A stretch of DNA of 64,000 nt from Bariatricus massiliensis (GTDB taxonomy: Bacteria > Bacillota > Clostridia > Lachnospirales > Lachnospiraceae), in assembly GCF_900086725.1 (NCBI RefSeq), contig NZ_LT574838.1:1649650-1713649 (forward strand). The letters are read 5' to 3'. Both the position numbers and the translations under genes were made by a program. This document shows positions 15,776 through 24,978 of this stretch, piece by piece. Below the pieces are notes generated by a model. It was not told the origin of the DNA. It ran no database searches and worked only from the letters and a program-made list of their open reading frames with translations. The first letter of the stretch is position 1; each line of letters begins with the position of its first letter.

Positions 15776-16565
15776 TTAAAATCCTCTCCTTCCTTCTGAA
15801 CCAGACAATTCCAATTACCGCGTATATTACGCTCAATATAAGAAGCTGCGCCAGCAGTTCTACGTTCTCTCCAATTCCCTGCCCGTGTATCATCACACGC
15901 CGGAATAATTCTACCGCCGGCGTCAGTGGGAATATCTGCGCAAATGACTGTACCCACTGCGGCAGATACTGAATCGGAAACGCGATGCCGCAGGTCAGGC
16001 TCATGAGAAAGAACAAAGTGTTCTGAGTAATATAGGTATCCCTTGCCTCAAGCATGACCGCGGACAAGGACAGCCCCATGCAAAAAAAGCCCAGAATCGC
16101 CAGCAGAATCACAAGCACGAACTGCAAGGTAAACGTCTGCCTCAAATCCGCCCCGAAAATCCCGCCTACAGCTAAGACCGTGCCAAACTCCAGCAGCGCC
16201 CGCATCGTCTGCTCGCCAAGACAGCCTAAGAAATATCCGGTCCGTGATGCGGGGGACAGCAAAAGCACCTCCAATGTTCCCTCCCGTAGTTCTGTGATCA
16301 ACGCCCGCCCTACATTCATCAGTGTGGACACCGCCAGCACATTGAGAGCCGCCCCTAACACAATATATGTGATGTAATCGGCCCCGCCTGTATACACCCC
16401 AAAGTCCGCGTTTAAATTTCCCGCCAAGAAATAATGGTAAATAAAAAAGGGAAAGACAATCTGAGTCACACCGGTCACCACCCGTGACACAATGAATGAC
16501 CACGGCATAGCCCGGATTATCCCTATTCGGTTTTTCTTATAAGTCGCTCCTATTACACGTACCAT
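15756..16565 (-). CDS. ABC-2 type exporter permease (first of two)
   Basis: 269 residues, six predicted helices, with ELREGTLEVLLLSPASRTGYFLG as the ABC-2 cytoplasmic loop. The start at 16565 is chosen because AGGAGG lies 9 bp upstream. A longer in-frame start at 16607 would overlap the regulator gene and adds a very basic leader. It pairs with the permease at 14133-14945 and the ATPase between them. Confidence 0.82.
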   Translation of the reverse strand: MVRVIGATYKKNRIGIIRAMPWSFIVSRVVTGVTQIVFPFFIYHYFLAGNLNADFGVYTGGADYITYIVLGAALNVLAVSTLMNVGRALITELREGTLEVLLLSPASRTGYFLGCLGEQTMRALLEFGTVLAVGGIFGADLRQTFTLQFVLVILLAILGFFCMGLSLSAVMLEARDTYITQNTLFFLMSLTCGIAFPIQYLPQWVQSFAQIFPLTPAVELFRRVMIHGQGIGENVELLAQLLILSVIYAVIGIVWFRRKERILIERIFG

Positions 16566-16591
16566 CCCTGCATTCCTCCTTCTCCTGAGCA

Positions 16592-17545
16592 CTAGCGCAG
16601 AACCCACTCATAAAGTTGATATGGTATAAAATCAATCGTACTCTGCCGCAGCTTATATTGTATGTAGCGCCCGCTCCTGTGCTTTTCCGCAACACCGGAT
16701 TCCAAAAGAATCTTCAGATGCTTGGAGACTGCCGCTTCAGAAATTTGTATTTTTTCGGCCATCTCTTTTGTCGTGCTGACTCCCTTAAGAAGTTCCCTCA
16801 CAATCCTTATTCTGTTTTCATCCGCCAGTGCCTTCAAGACGAGAAGTAGATCCTGAGGTACGGTATCTCCCTTCTTCTCAACATCCACCGTTTTTACAAA
16901 TTCTAACTCACCGTCCCGGGCGTACATCCACAAGTGAGGTGACAAATAAGTACTCACCGTAGCATATGCCTTGCGGATATCTTTCTTTTTGTATGAGTAA
17001 TCCCGGTTCTTCATATAAAGAAGCTCCTCCTCGTTCACAAGAAGCCGCGGGTGCAGCCCCGCACACCACGGATAGAAACCTTTACTCTTGCACTTCTTCG
17101 TCTCTTCCCGTATAATTTTTATTAAAAATGGCCGTAGAATCATTTCTTCCCGTTCGTACAGCTCCACATAATACCGCTTGATTACCCCCATAATATAATC
17201 TCGTTCCCGGACGGTCATAGCGCCCCTATAATAATGAATCATTTGATTCCACTGCGCTATGTTCATCTGGCTCAGGCGGTGAATGGCTTCCGGTATCTCC
17301 ATCTGCCGCATGCCCTCCCAGATATCAGAATCTATGACCAGATTCCAGCCATCGGCCGCATAATGGAACCCCCGCAGCTCCCGCACCAGTTCCCCATGCC
17401 TTTGTTCCACATTTGCCACCCAATTACTTCTTTCCTGATGATGCTCCGGTCTGGAAAGTACATGCATGGAAGCAAACATCTCCCATACCGGCATATATGA
17501 AAATACGATTTCCATGTCCTGTTCATAATAAGTGTCTATAATCAT
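16592..17545 (-). CDS. ArsR-family regulator with a long N-terminal ligand domain
   Basis: 317 residues. The C-terminal ~90 residues are a winged helix of ArsR type (LKALADENRIRIVRELLKG ... ISEAAVSKHLKILLESGVAEKHRSGRYIQYKL). The first ~220 residues are a helical domain of the kind found in ArsR proteins that head ABC-2 export operons (DUF5937-like). No ArsR metal-binding Cys motif is present, so it probably senses an organic ligand. A perfect palindrome lies 27 bp upstream of its start, just inside its own transcript, fitting autorepression. Confidence 0.82.
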   Translation of the reverse strand: MIIDTYYEQDMEIVFSYMPVWEMFASMHVLSRPEHHQERSNWVANVEQRHGELVRELRGFHYAADGWNLVIDSDIWEGMRQMEIPEAIHRLSQMNIAQWNQMIHYYRGAMTVRERDYIMGVIKRYYVELYEREEMILRPFLIKIIREETKKCKSKGFYPWCAGLHPRLLVNEEELLYMKNRDYSYKKKDIRKAYATVSTYLSPHLWMYARDGELEFVKTVDVEKKGDTVPQDLLLVLKALADENRIRIVRELLKGVSTTKEMAEKIQISEAAVSKHLKILLESGVAEKHRSGRYIQYKLRQSTIDFIPYQLYEWVLR

Positions 17546-17571
17546 GTTGCGCTCCTATCTGCCTTTCTTTG

Positions 17572-17646
17572 ATTAACCGAATGGTTAATTGAAGGGTGTT
17601 CCTTTGAAAGTGCAGTCATTATAGACAGTGGGTCATCAATTGTCAA
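17572..17646 (-). promoter_or_regulatory. Promoter and ArsR operator of the ABC-2 exporter operon
   Basis: On the minus strand: TTGACA (17641-17646), exact 17-bp spacer, TATAAT (17618-17623), a fully consensus promoter. The perfect inverted repeat ATTAACC-GAAT-GGTTAAT (17572-17589) lies about 22-40 bp downstream of the start site, so a bound repressor would block elongation or clearance. Confidence 0.82.
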
Positions 17647-17734
17647 GCGTTTGCGGACAAAACAAAACACATTTAATCGGGAGCACATCATTTTTTAATG
17701 TTATGATTGATACACAGTCAAGGAGGAAAACACT

Positions 17735-18592
17735 ATGGAATGGATACAAAGCATCAGTGAAGCTATCAACTATATTGAAGAGAATCTTACCGAAGAGCTA
17801 AGTGTTGAACAAATAGCAAAGGAAGTCCATATTTCACCGTTCTATTTTCAAAAAGGATTTTCTATGCTCTGTGGGTATACCGTCAGTGAATATATCAGGC
17901 TGCGGAGACTCGCTCTTGCCGGCAGCGAGCTTATCTCCACAGACAGAAAAATCATCGATATTGCCCTGAAGTACGGATATGATTCACCCGACAGCTTTAC
18001 TAAAGCTTTTACACGCTTTCATGGCGTCACACCTACAACTGTGCGAAAAAACGGAGCGATTATAAAATCATTCGCTCCTCTTAAAATTTCATTTACATTG
18101 AAAGGTGGTTTTACTATGGATTACAAGATTGTGGAAAAAGAAGCATTTACAGTGATAGGAGCATCTAGAAAATTCCCGTATGAAAATGCAAAGCAAGATG
18201 TCCCCAAATTCTGGGCGGAGCACTACCGAACCGGAGGCGGCAGTACGGTATGTGGTGTATACGGTATTAATATCGATGAAAGTATGAGCGGCGGAGAATT
18301 CGAGTATCTGATAGCAGATGAGTATAGAGAAGGTGCAGAAGTGCCGAAGGGCTTTGTCACAAAAACTATCCCCGCGTTAACATGGGCCATTTTTCCATGC
18401 AGAGGAAAGATGCCGGAATCCATGCAGGAAGTAAATCAAAAAATTTTCTCCGAATGGCTGCCGAACTGCAAAGACTACGAGTTTGCTGCCGGTTATTGTG
18501 TAGAATTGTACGACGACGCTTCTTCTTATCCCAACGGTGTCCAAGATGAAAACTATTACACCGAAATCTGGATTCCTGTTAAAAAGAAATAA
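17735..18592 (+). CDS. AraC-family regulator with GyrI-like effector-binding domain
   Basis: 285 residues. Two helix-turn-helix motifs of the AraC/XylS domain occupy residues 8-106 (LSVEQIAKEVHISPFYFQKGF and IIDIALKYGYDSPDSFTKAF). The C-terminal ~155 residues form a GyrI-like/SOUL-type ligand domain (MDYKIVEKEAFTVIGASRKF ... YYTEIWIPVKK). This architecture occurs in multidrug- and stress-sensing regulators such as Rob. It is monocistronic, with AAGGAGG before the ATG, and ends at a bidirectional terminator. The target genes are unknown. Confidence 0.85.
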   Translation: MEWIQSISEAINYIEENLTEELSVEQIAKEVHISPFYFQKGFSMLCGYTVSEYIRLRRLALAGSELISTDRKIIDIALKYGYDSPDSFTKAFTRFHGVTPTTVRKNGAIIKSFAPLKISFTLKGGFTMDYKIVEKEAFTVIGASRKFPYENAKQDVPKFWAEHYRTGGGSTVCGVYGINIDESMSGGEFEYLIADEYREGAEVPKGFVTKTIPALTWAIFPCRGKMPESMQEVNQKIFSEWLPNCKDYEFAAGYCVELYDDASSYPNGVQDENYYTEIWIPVKKK

Positions 18593-18638
18593 ATAATTTG
18601 TCATGGCAAGCTATGGCATTTATGCTCTATTATCGCAC

Positions 18639-18673
18639 AAAGGAGATGCCCTTCTCAGCCGGGCATCTCCTTT
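18639..18673. terminator. Bidirectional terminator between the AraC-type and protease genes
   Basis: A 13-bp perfect stem AAAGGAGATGCCC with a 9-nt loop. U-rich sequence follows on the plus strand (TTTATC) and TTTGTG on the minus strand. It separates two convergent genes. Confidence 0.8.
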
Positions 18674-18699
18674 ATCATTTTCTATCTGGTCATCTCTTA

Positions 18700-21600
18700 T
18701 TACTTCTTACGTCTTTTGAGTCTGGCTACTGTAAATGACACAATCACCACCACTGCCGCCGCCATTACAATCATAAGCAGCATTACCGGCGAGGTGTCTC
18801 CTGTCTGTGCCCCGTTAACCGCGTGGCTGTTCACAACCGGATTTTTCGTTTCCGGACTTCCCGGCACGGGCTCCTGCATATCCTCTGCCCCCACCGTCGC
18901 AAACGGCGACAGAGAATATACGGTTATTTGAACGGCGCCGTCCGCCACAGTCAGATTCTCGTATACATCCACAGTATCCTGTGCCACAGGTTCCCCTGCT
19001 GCATTCAAGTCACCTTTTTTCACATAATGATACACGGAAATCTGCTTGTCTTTGTATGCGTCACCGACCGGTATGATCAGTCTCAGGGCGCCTGTTATAT
19101 CTGCCTTGCCGCCGCCTGCTGTTTTTGCCCGCAAATCGAATACATTCAGAAGCTTCTGCCCCTTCTTCAGCATTGCCTTAAATGCGTTAAGAACGGCTTT
19201 GTCATCCACATTATCAATATGCAGCACTTCGTCGCCTGTCAGGTTGCCTGTCATTGTAAAATGAGCTGTCAGAGAATCCGGAAGTTCAGAATTATTCTTG
19301 ACTGTCCCCGCCTTCACGGGTTCAATCGTCAGCTGCCCGTCTGCAAAACTGCCGACTTTATAGTTCTTGTCTGTCAGTTCTGCGCTCTTTATCTTCAACG
19401 TATAGACTCCATACGGATTGCCGGACGGCACATCCTGCGGCTCAATTTCGACGGTCGCTCCGATAGAATCTGCTGTGGCCTCATTTACCAGACCGGACAC
19501 TTCAAAATCATAGGATTCGGGAAGATTTCCGCTGTATTTGATAACGGCATCCTTTACCTGAAAGTCAACCGGACGTTCGGTGATTGTTAAAATCCCCGGG
19601 ATAGCTGTAACTTTATAGTTTTTATTTTTCCCTGTTCCGGTAATACTTATATCCCCAACATCGGTAGCGGTATCTGCGTCACAGTGAAATTCCATCTCCA
19701 GACCTTCCGCCGTATCCGTGCCTGCCAGCACACCGCCAGCCGGCGTCTCTATCGCAAACTGTGGATTTTCATCGCCGTATACTTTTTTAGCATCCTTTAC
19801 CGTCACCTCAATGGATTTGGGATTCACAATAACTACTGCCCCATTTTCGACGCTTTCATAATTATCACTGTCCGTCGGCTCAAAGGTATATACATATCTT
19901 GTATTCATACTGTCGCTGACCTGCGGACAGATTGTACCGTCCTTCCAGCTGCCGGTTCCTTCTACCGAGACCGAACTTCCCTTCTCTTGAGCCTGAGCCT
20001 TCGGCGTTACCTTACTTAAAGTGTCTCCATAAGTAAGGGCGCCGGTTTGTGTATTCATGATAACCGGTTTCGCCCTATTTACCTTCAGAGCTACATCGGC
20101 TTTGTAGGTAAAGTATGGACTGCCCTCCTCCGGCGTAAAGGTTGCCGCATATGCGCCCGTCTTCACATCCGGAACCGTGTCCGGTTCATCCCAGCTCCAG
20201 CTTCCGCCGTCTGTAGGCGGAAAGACCACATTTTCCAGTTTATTGTTCTTACTGTATGTAATTTCGCCAAGCTGTGGTACCTCTGGTGCATCCTTTACCC
20301 ATGCAATGACATAATATCCCATGGAAGATACATCTGCCGTCAGCGTCCCGTCTGCATTATTTGCCACTTCCGTCAGGCTCATGCCATCCCCGCCTCCGGA
20401 CGCCTGATACAGCACAGTCTTCTCACCGGCCGGATAGGAACTGTCCGGCTGGATGCTCAGATTCACAGTCTGCCCTTCCTGTAATGCAGGATTTAACGTC
20501 AGATTATATACATAGAATGTATCTGCCCCGCCATATGGCTCCAGCGCTGTCCGAATCCCGTCATAATCCGCGCCTTCGGTAACCTTATCCGCTGTCAGCG
20601 CAGCGCTGGCGGCAGGAAGACATTCATTCGTATCTGTCACAACAACTGCGTCATTATCTGCCTTCAATACCAAAGCAACGCTTGTAAATGCAAACTCATA
20701 AGTCTTTGTATCGATTCCAACCGGAACGGACTTTGTGGTAACCGTCAAAGTAGACATATCCTCTCCCTTGGCAATATCCGACTTCTGAATCTTATCTCCC
20801 GGCGTGTACTCACTGCCGTTCACTTTTATTTCCACCTGCTCCTTATTACCGGAAGTCAACTCCACTCCGTCTGCCGCAATGATAACATAGGACGTTCCAG
20901 CTGGAAGCTGGTCGACAAAGCTCGTCCGACTATCGGTATCAATCTTACGTGCATCGCCAATCGGTGTATCGTTGTTGTCATAAGCTGTATAAGTCAAGGA
21001 AGACACGGCCGGCGCCTCTTCCGCCTCACCGTTCTTTGTAAATGCCTTAATCATTACATTTCCGAAGCCGACGTCCTGATTTGAATCTGACATATCCGAG
21101 GTATCTGTAACTGTATCATTTTCTATCACATAGCTCTCACCCGGATTGCAGACTGCACTCTGATGTCCTTCTGCACTTGCCAGTTCCATGGGGACATAGC
21201 ATTGGCTGCTACTGTCCTGAATCGTCTCCACGATAGAGAACTGTTCTCCTTTTATCAGCGTTACCGGCTTATTCAATGTAAGAGTATGATACCCACTGTA
21301 CGGAAGATCAAACGTCTGCTCTGCTACAGGATTCGTACCGGCGGGAACCGGTCCCTGCCCACCCTCAGGTATCTTGTATACTTCCACTTTCACCGCTGAG
21401 TTCGGCGCCATTGTCACTGCGGATATAGCTTGAAGTTCTTCTATGCCATTCACACCATTAGCGGTAAACACATTTGCCACGGAAACCTGAGCGTCCTGAG
21501 AATTCATACTATAGTCGCTTGCCAGACCGAGATAATCATACTGATAGTTGTTGTCATAATTATCCGTCTTGCTTCCCTGAAAGCTTGTCACCTGATCGAT

Positions 21601-22722
21601 AGTCCTGTCATAGTAAGAGAGCCAGAAATAACCGGTTCCATCAATCCCCCAGCTTACGTTGCTTCCCCAGCTGTTCTTTACAAGCCATGCACCATCACCC
21701 TCAGGCTGTTTATCGGCATTAAAATTAAATTTGGAAAAATTATCATCCCAGCCTACAATACTGACGGAGTGATTCTGCACGGTTTCCACAGTATATTTGT
21801 CTACATACTGGCACCAGTTGGTATAATTAAAGTAAGTCCCGTCCTGACTTCCCTCCGGCATGGACTGGTCTGCGTAGTATGCAATGGCAACTGCTCCATT
21901 CGTCATAATTGCCTGCTTAATCGCCGCAACAGCATTTGTATCTAACGTATAGGCTGCACCCGCTGACGGATAGCGTCCGTCATAAGCAGACGCCGTTACC
22001 GGTGTGGGGAGAAAATCTGCATTCTGCAGATGTACGGCAGAGTTATTTCTATTAGAAGGGTCCACCGTCCAGTCTCCGCTCGCATCTATTGTACCAGCCT
22101 GATTCACATACGGGACATCCGTCTCATTCGCCGCACCCTGCCATGTTGACAGAAGCGCAACAGCCTGAGGCATATTTCCGCCATCATTCAGACGCTCGGA
22201 GCCGGTTGACGCAGACGAAGTTCCTTCCCCCACCTGCCCGGCGCCTGCCGGGCTGTCTGTCAGGCTTTCCTCATTCTGCGTATCATAGGCAAACCATGCC
22301 AGCTGCAATTCGGAATAATCCGGGGCTGTCGCTTCCTGAGTTCCGCCTGCTCCCGTCTTATCGAGCATACTGCTCTCCAGCGAGGATAACGACCCGAACG
22401 CCCAGCAGGAACCCCATGGCGCCTGATCCTTTACAGTAGTTGATCCGGCGCACTGCCTCAAATCATAAGTTGTCGGCAATGTTCCCCTGCTGCGGAACTT
22501 AACCTTTGAATCATTCCTGTATGCCTGCTCATAAGCGGTAGGGGTAATGCCGCCCGCTGCCTGTTTTTCACCGGCTGAAAACAGTTCTGCCTCCTCCCAC
22601 ACTGTTCCGCCGCCGTTCCCGCTCTCCGGCGCAGCCGATACGTGCAGAAGCGAACCAGAAACAACAAGCGCCGCCGCAAGTCCCAAAGCCGCAGAACGTT
22701 TCATAAATTCTTTAAACCTCAT
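18700..22722 (-). CDS. Secreted, cell-surface papain-family (C1) cysteine protease with MBG repeats
   Basis: 1340 residues. A signal peptide (1-30) is followed by a C1 protease domain with oxyanion Gln100, nucleophile Cys106 (QAPWGSCWAFG), His318 (NHSVSIVGWDDNF) and Asn350 (KNSWGS), so the catalytic set is complete. A lectin-like and beta-sandwich region follows, then at least three MBG/YDG-type repeats (about 850-1130; SIEVTVKDAKKVYGDENPQF, VDFQVKDAVIKYSG). The C-terminus has a QTGDTSP stretch, a helix (about 1312-1333) and RLKRRKK, which looks like a variant sortase-anchoring signal. It would degrade proteins or peptides outside the cell. Few cysteines are present, as is usual for exported proteins. 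Preceded by GGAGG. Confidence 0.88.
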   Translation of the reverse strand: MRFKEFMKRSAALGLAAALVVSGSLLHVSAAPESGNGGGTVWEEAELFSAGEKQAAGGITPTAYEQAYRNDSKVKFRSRGTLPTTYDLRQCAGSTTVKDQAPWGSCWAFGSLSSLESSMLDKTGAGGTQEATAPDYSELQLAWFAYDTQNEESLTDSPAGAGQVGEGTSSASTGSERLNDGGNMPQAVALLSTWQGAANETDVPYVNQAGTIDASGDWTVDPSNRNNSAVHLQNADFLPTPVTASAYDGRYPSAGAAYTLDTNAVAAIKQAIMTNGAVAIAYYADQSMPEGSQDGTYFNYTNWCQYVDKYTVETVQNHSVSIVGWDDNFSKFNFNADKQPEGDGAWLVKNSWGSNVSWGIDGTGYFWLSYYDRTIDQVTSFQGSKTDNYDNNYQYDYLGLASDYSMNSQDAQVSVANVFTANGVNGIEELQAISAVTMAPNSAVKVEVYKIPEGGQGPVPAGTNPVAEQTFDLPYSGYHTLTLNKPVTLIKGEQFSIVETIQDSSSQCYVPMELASAEGHQSAVCNPGESYVIENDTVTDTSDMSDSNQDVGFGNVMIKAFTKNGEAEEAPAVSSLTYTAYDNNDTPIGDARKIDTDSRTSFVDQLPAGTSYVIIAADGVELTSGNKEQVEIKVNGSEYTPGDKIQKSDIAKGEDMSTLTVTTKSVPVGIDTKTYEFAFTSVALVLKADNDAVVVTDTNECLPAASAALTADKVTEGADYDGIRTALEPYGGADTFYVYNLTLNPALQEGQTVNLSIQPDSSYPAGEKTVLYQASGGGDGMSLTEVANNADGTLTADVSSMGYYVIAWVKDAPEVPQLGEITYSKNNKLENVVFPPTDGGSWSWDEPDTVPDVKTGAYAATFTPEEGSPYFTYKADVALKVNRAKPVIMNTQTGALTYGDTLSKVTPKAQAQEKGSSVSVEGTGSWKDGTICPQVSDSMNTRYVYTFEPTDSDNYESVENGAVVIVNPKSIEVTVKDAKKVYGDENPQFAIETPAGGVLAGTDTAEGLEMEFHCDADTATDVGDISITGTGKNKNYKVTAIPGILTITERPVDFQVKDAVIKYSGNLPESYDFEVSGLVNEATADSIGATVEIEPQDVPSGNPYGVYTLKIKSAELTDKNYKVGSFADGQLTIEPVKAGTVKNNSELPDSLTAHFTMTGNLTGDEVLHIDNVDDKAVLNAFKAMLKKGQKLLNVFDLRAKTAGGGKADITGALRLIIPVGDAYKDKQISVYHYVKKGDLNAAGEPVAQDTVDVYENLTVADGAVQITVYSLSPFATVGAEDMQEPVPGSPETKNPVVNSHAVNGAQTGDTSPVMLLMIVMAAAVVVIVSFTVARLKRRKK

Positions 22723-22857
22723 CCACCCTTCCTCCTATTGTTCTCATTCATATATATATACTATCACACACAAGTATCCTTGTCTAAGTTATTATGGGGA
22801 TTTCACATTTAGATTGTGTCTACGATTTGACTGATAAAAATATGTTTATAGAAAAAG

Positions 22858-22899
22858 AAAACACCGCTCCCACAGCGCATTTGCTGTAAAAACAGTGTT
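22858..22899 (-). terminator. Probable terminator after tRNA-Lys
   Basis: On the minus strand AACAC pairs with GTGTT around an inner ACAGC/GCTGT hairpin, followed by TTCTTTTT. It lies immediately 3' of the tRNA gene. Confidence 0.55.
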
Positions 22900-22903
22900 C
22901 TAG

Positions 22904-22976
22904 TGCGCCTTCAGGGACTCGAACCCTGGACAAATAGATTAAGAGTCTACTGCTCTACCAACTGAGCTAAAGGCGC
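22904..22976 (-). tRNA. tRNA-Lys (anticodon CUU)
   Basis: 73-nt cloverleaf on the minus strand: acceptor GCGCCTT/AAGGCGC, D-arm AGCTCAGTTGGTAGAGC, anticodon stem GTAGA/TCTAT around loop CTCTTAA (anticodon CTT, reads AAG), T-loop GGTTCGAGTCC, and discriminator A. The 3' CCA is not encoded (CTA follows), so it must be added post-transcriptionally. The plus-strand DNA on either side (22723-22857, 22977-23079) shows no gene. Confidence 0.97.
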
Positions 22977-23079
22977 ATATTCTTTTGTAACGCAAGTGAT
23001 ATTATATAATATAAAATTACAAAATGCAAGGGGTTTTCCGATATTTTTTAAATTTTTTTACATAAATTTTTCCCTGCTG

Positions 23080-23658
23080 TCAGAGCTCCTCACTTATCAG
23101 CACTACACGGCATGGAGCGCCGTCGCTTCCCGCCAGTTTCAGAGGCATGGCACACAAAAAATATTCTCCCGGCTCAACACCATTCAGAACCAGTCCCTCC
23201 ACGATGACCATATCTGCCGCCAGCAGTATTTTGTGTACCTTTTGGGTACTTTGCATCGTACCCACCGTCTGCCCTTCCACCCCCAAAAGCTCCAAGCGGG
23301 CATCGGCAAAAACGGAGGCGGCCTCTTCTGTAATTTCCGTGTTCCCTTTAAAAAGCAGCTTTTTCCCATGCTTGCTCATGAAACGGCGGGCCGTCTGCCC
23401 GTCAAGCACTCCTTCAAAAGCCAGAACATGACAACTGCCCATAAACTGCTCCGGAGCAATCTCACCGATATCTCTTCCTTCTTTTATAAAATGACAAGGA
23501 GCGTCCATGTGTGTACCATTATGGGTACACATCTTCAAATATGTCAAATTACAATCATCGCCCTTACCCAAGTCCTGAATTCTCTCACACTCTGGTGAAG
23601 GATCTCCGGGGTATACGCAAGAAGAGAATACCTCCTGCGTGACATCATAAAATTTCAT
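23080..23658 (-). CDS. Cyclase-family metal-dependent hydrolase (kynurenine formamidase-like)
   Basis: 192 residues. The metal-binding signature HNGTHMDAPCHF (His46, His50, Asp52) defines the cyclase/KynB family. Members hydrolyse arylformamides or related amides using Zn or Mn. The remaining family pattern is present (VGTMQ ... KVHKILLAADMVIVEGL). It is monocistronic, convergent with the tRNA region, and about 150 bp from the divergent ATC-hydrolase operon. The actual substrate is unknown, and no tryptophan-degradation gene is near. Two sites resembling the rep iterons lie inside this gene. Confidence 0.82.
   Translation of the reverse strand: MKFYDVTQEVFSSCVYPGDPSPECERIQDLGKGDDCNLTYLKMCTHNGTHMDAPCHFIKEGRDIGEIAPEQFMGSCHVLAFEGVLDGQTARRFMSKHGKKLLFKGNTEITEEAASVFADARLELLGVEGQTVGTMQSTQKVHKILLAADMVIVEGLVLNGVEPGEYFLCAMPLKLAGSDGAPCRVVLISEEL
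23231..23530. repeat. Two iteron-like sites inside the cyclase gene
   Basis: GTGTACC-TTTTG-GGTAC at 23233-23249 and GTGTACC-ATTATG-GGTAC(AC) at 23511-23530. The first shares the 17-mer TTGTGTACCTTTTGGGT exactly with an iteron at 11055-11071. The second overlaps codons of the conserved metal motif, which could force part of the match. No other full copies were found outside 11057-11827. Confidence 0.55.
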
Positions 23659-23745
23659 ACGCCTTCCTCCATGTCAAAAACTTTTTCCTTGTCTGTTCAG
23701 TGTATCATAGGAATTCATTTTCTCGCAAGAGTAATACAAATCTTC

Positions 23746-23774
23746 TTCCATGCTTATAAAAAGTGGCGTATAAT
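23746..23774 (+). promoter_or_regulatory. Likely promoter of the ATC-hydrolase operon
   Basis: TATAAT at 23769-23774 with TTCCAT 17 bp upstream, and the ribosome site AAGGAGG about 20 bp downstream. The -35 element is weak, so an activator (perhaps the Lrp-type protein in the operon) may help. Confidence 0.45.
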
Positions 23775-23805
23775 ATAAGTATTAGCTTTACAAAGGAGGA
23801 GAACC

Positions 23806-24516
23806 ATGTCATCAGAAACGATTTCTTGTAAAATTGAACACCACGCAGTGCTTTTTGCTCTTTTATCTAAATATGCCATGACCTTGGCCGGAGATGAGGG
23901 GAAGGATGCCATTCAGGCAGGAATGATTGCATACGGCAGAGAACGTGGCGCACGAATGGCAGCCAACGCTGCCGCCCATGGTGATGAACTGACAACAATG
24001 ACGAGTCAAGTCTACGGAGAATGGCTGCCCGATTATGAAGGCCAGATGGAATGTGGCTGGCTCCAGACAGAACCTACATTCCAGACCTATGTCACGAAAT
24101 GTGCCTGGTGTGAAGCATGGAAAAAGCATGGACTGCTTGCATATGGAAAGTATTATTGCGTCAACGTAGACAATGCCGTATATCAAGGATTCCGCCCTGA
24201 TTTTTCATGTCACATTCTCAAAGATACTCTAAGCTTTGGAGGAACACGGTGCGAATTTGACTGGGGCCATCCCCTGACACTTGAAGATGTCCGCAATCTG
24301 GAAAAACGGAAGGCCGAAATCGGGACTTCCTGCACGAAAGATTTCAACTTCCATACAGCCCACCTTCTTCATACGGTTGGAAATAAACTAAAAGAATGTC
24401 TCGGCGATATAGGAGAAGAAGCTGTGCAGAAAGCCATCGATGAATATATCCAAATATTCGGACAAGAATATTTCGATGTACTGAAGGGAGTACAGCATGG
24501 ATTCACTGGATTATGA
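23806..24516 (+). CDS. L-2-amino-thiazoline-4-carboxylic acid (ATC) hydrolase-family protein
   Basis: 236 residues of the ATC_hydrolase family: central CAWCEAWKKHGLLAYGKYYCVNVDNAVYQGF and DFNFHTAHLLHTV are recognisable. In Pseudomonas the named member opens the thiazoline ring on the way to L-cysteine. Most Firmicutes relatives are of unproven function, so the substrate is inferred by name only. The Cys-rich middle (CAWC, residues about 105-108, plus CHIL and CEF) may bind metal. It is the first of three genes; its end overlaps the Lrp-type gene by 20 bp, so the two are translationally coupled. Confidence 0.78.
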   Translation: MSSETISCKIEHHAVLFALLSKYAMTLAGDEGKDAIQAGMIAYGRERGARMAANAAAHGDELTTMTSQVYGEWLPDYEGQMECGWLQTEPTFQTYVTKCAWCEAWKKHGLLAYGKYYCVNVDNAVYQGFRPDFSCHILKDTLSFGGTRCEFDWGHPLTLEDVRNLEKRKAEIGTSCTKDFNFHTAHLLHTVGNKLKECLGDIGEEAVQKAIDEYIQIFGQEYFDVLKGVQHGFTGL

Positions 24517-24955
24517 AATACTTAATATATTGAAAAAAAACGCCCGCAAAAAAGCGTCCGATATAAGTAAAGAGATTCATCTGTCCGTCTCAACTGTAAT
24601 CGAGCGTATCCGCAAAATGGAAAGCTCCGGTGTGATAGAAGCTTATACTATCATAACAAACGAGCACAAGGTCGGCAATGATTTGACGGCTCTCATGGAA
24701 ATCAGCCTCGACCATCCCAGATACAATGAATCTTTTTCGACAAAAATAATGGAGCATCCCAATATTATATCCTGTTACTATCTGACCGGAGATTTTGATT
24801 TCATGATCAAGATAAGCTGCCGTTCCTCCGAGCATTTAGAGCAAATCCATAAATGGATCAAAGATCAGGAGGGCGTACGCTCAACAAAGACGCATATCGT
24901 GCTGCGGAATATTAAAAATATCTACTCTTCTCTGCCTTCGGCAGAAGAGGAATAA
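24497..24955 (+). CDS. Lrp/AsnC-family transcriptional regulator
   Basis: 152 residues: N-terminal helix-turn-helix (DYEILNILKKNARKKASDISKEIHLSVSTVIERIRKMESSGVI, about 5-47) and C-terminal RAM/AsnC ligand domain (about 65-140; CYYLTGDFDFMIKI). Such regulators bind amino acids. Placed between an ATC hydrolase-like gene and a D-amino-acid transaminase, it probably senses an amino acid handled by these enzymes and controls the operon. It overlaps the upstream gene by 20 bp. Confidence 0.86.
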   Translation: MDSLDYEILNILKKNARKKASDISKEIHLSVSTVIERIRKMESSGVIEAYTIITNEHKVGNDLTALMEISLDHPRYNESFSTKIMEHPNIISCYYLTGDFDFMIKISCRSSEHLEQIHKWIKDQEGVRSTKTHIVLRNIKNIYSSLPSAEEE

Positions 24956-24978
24956 AGAACTAAAGTGAGGATTATTTT

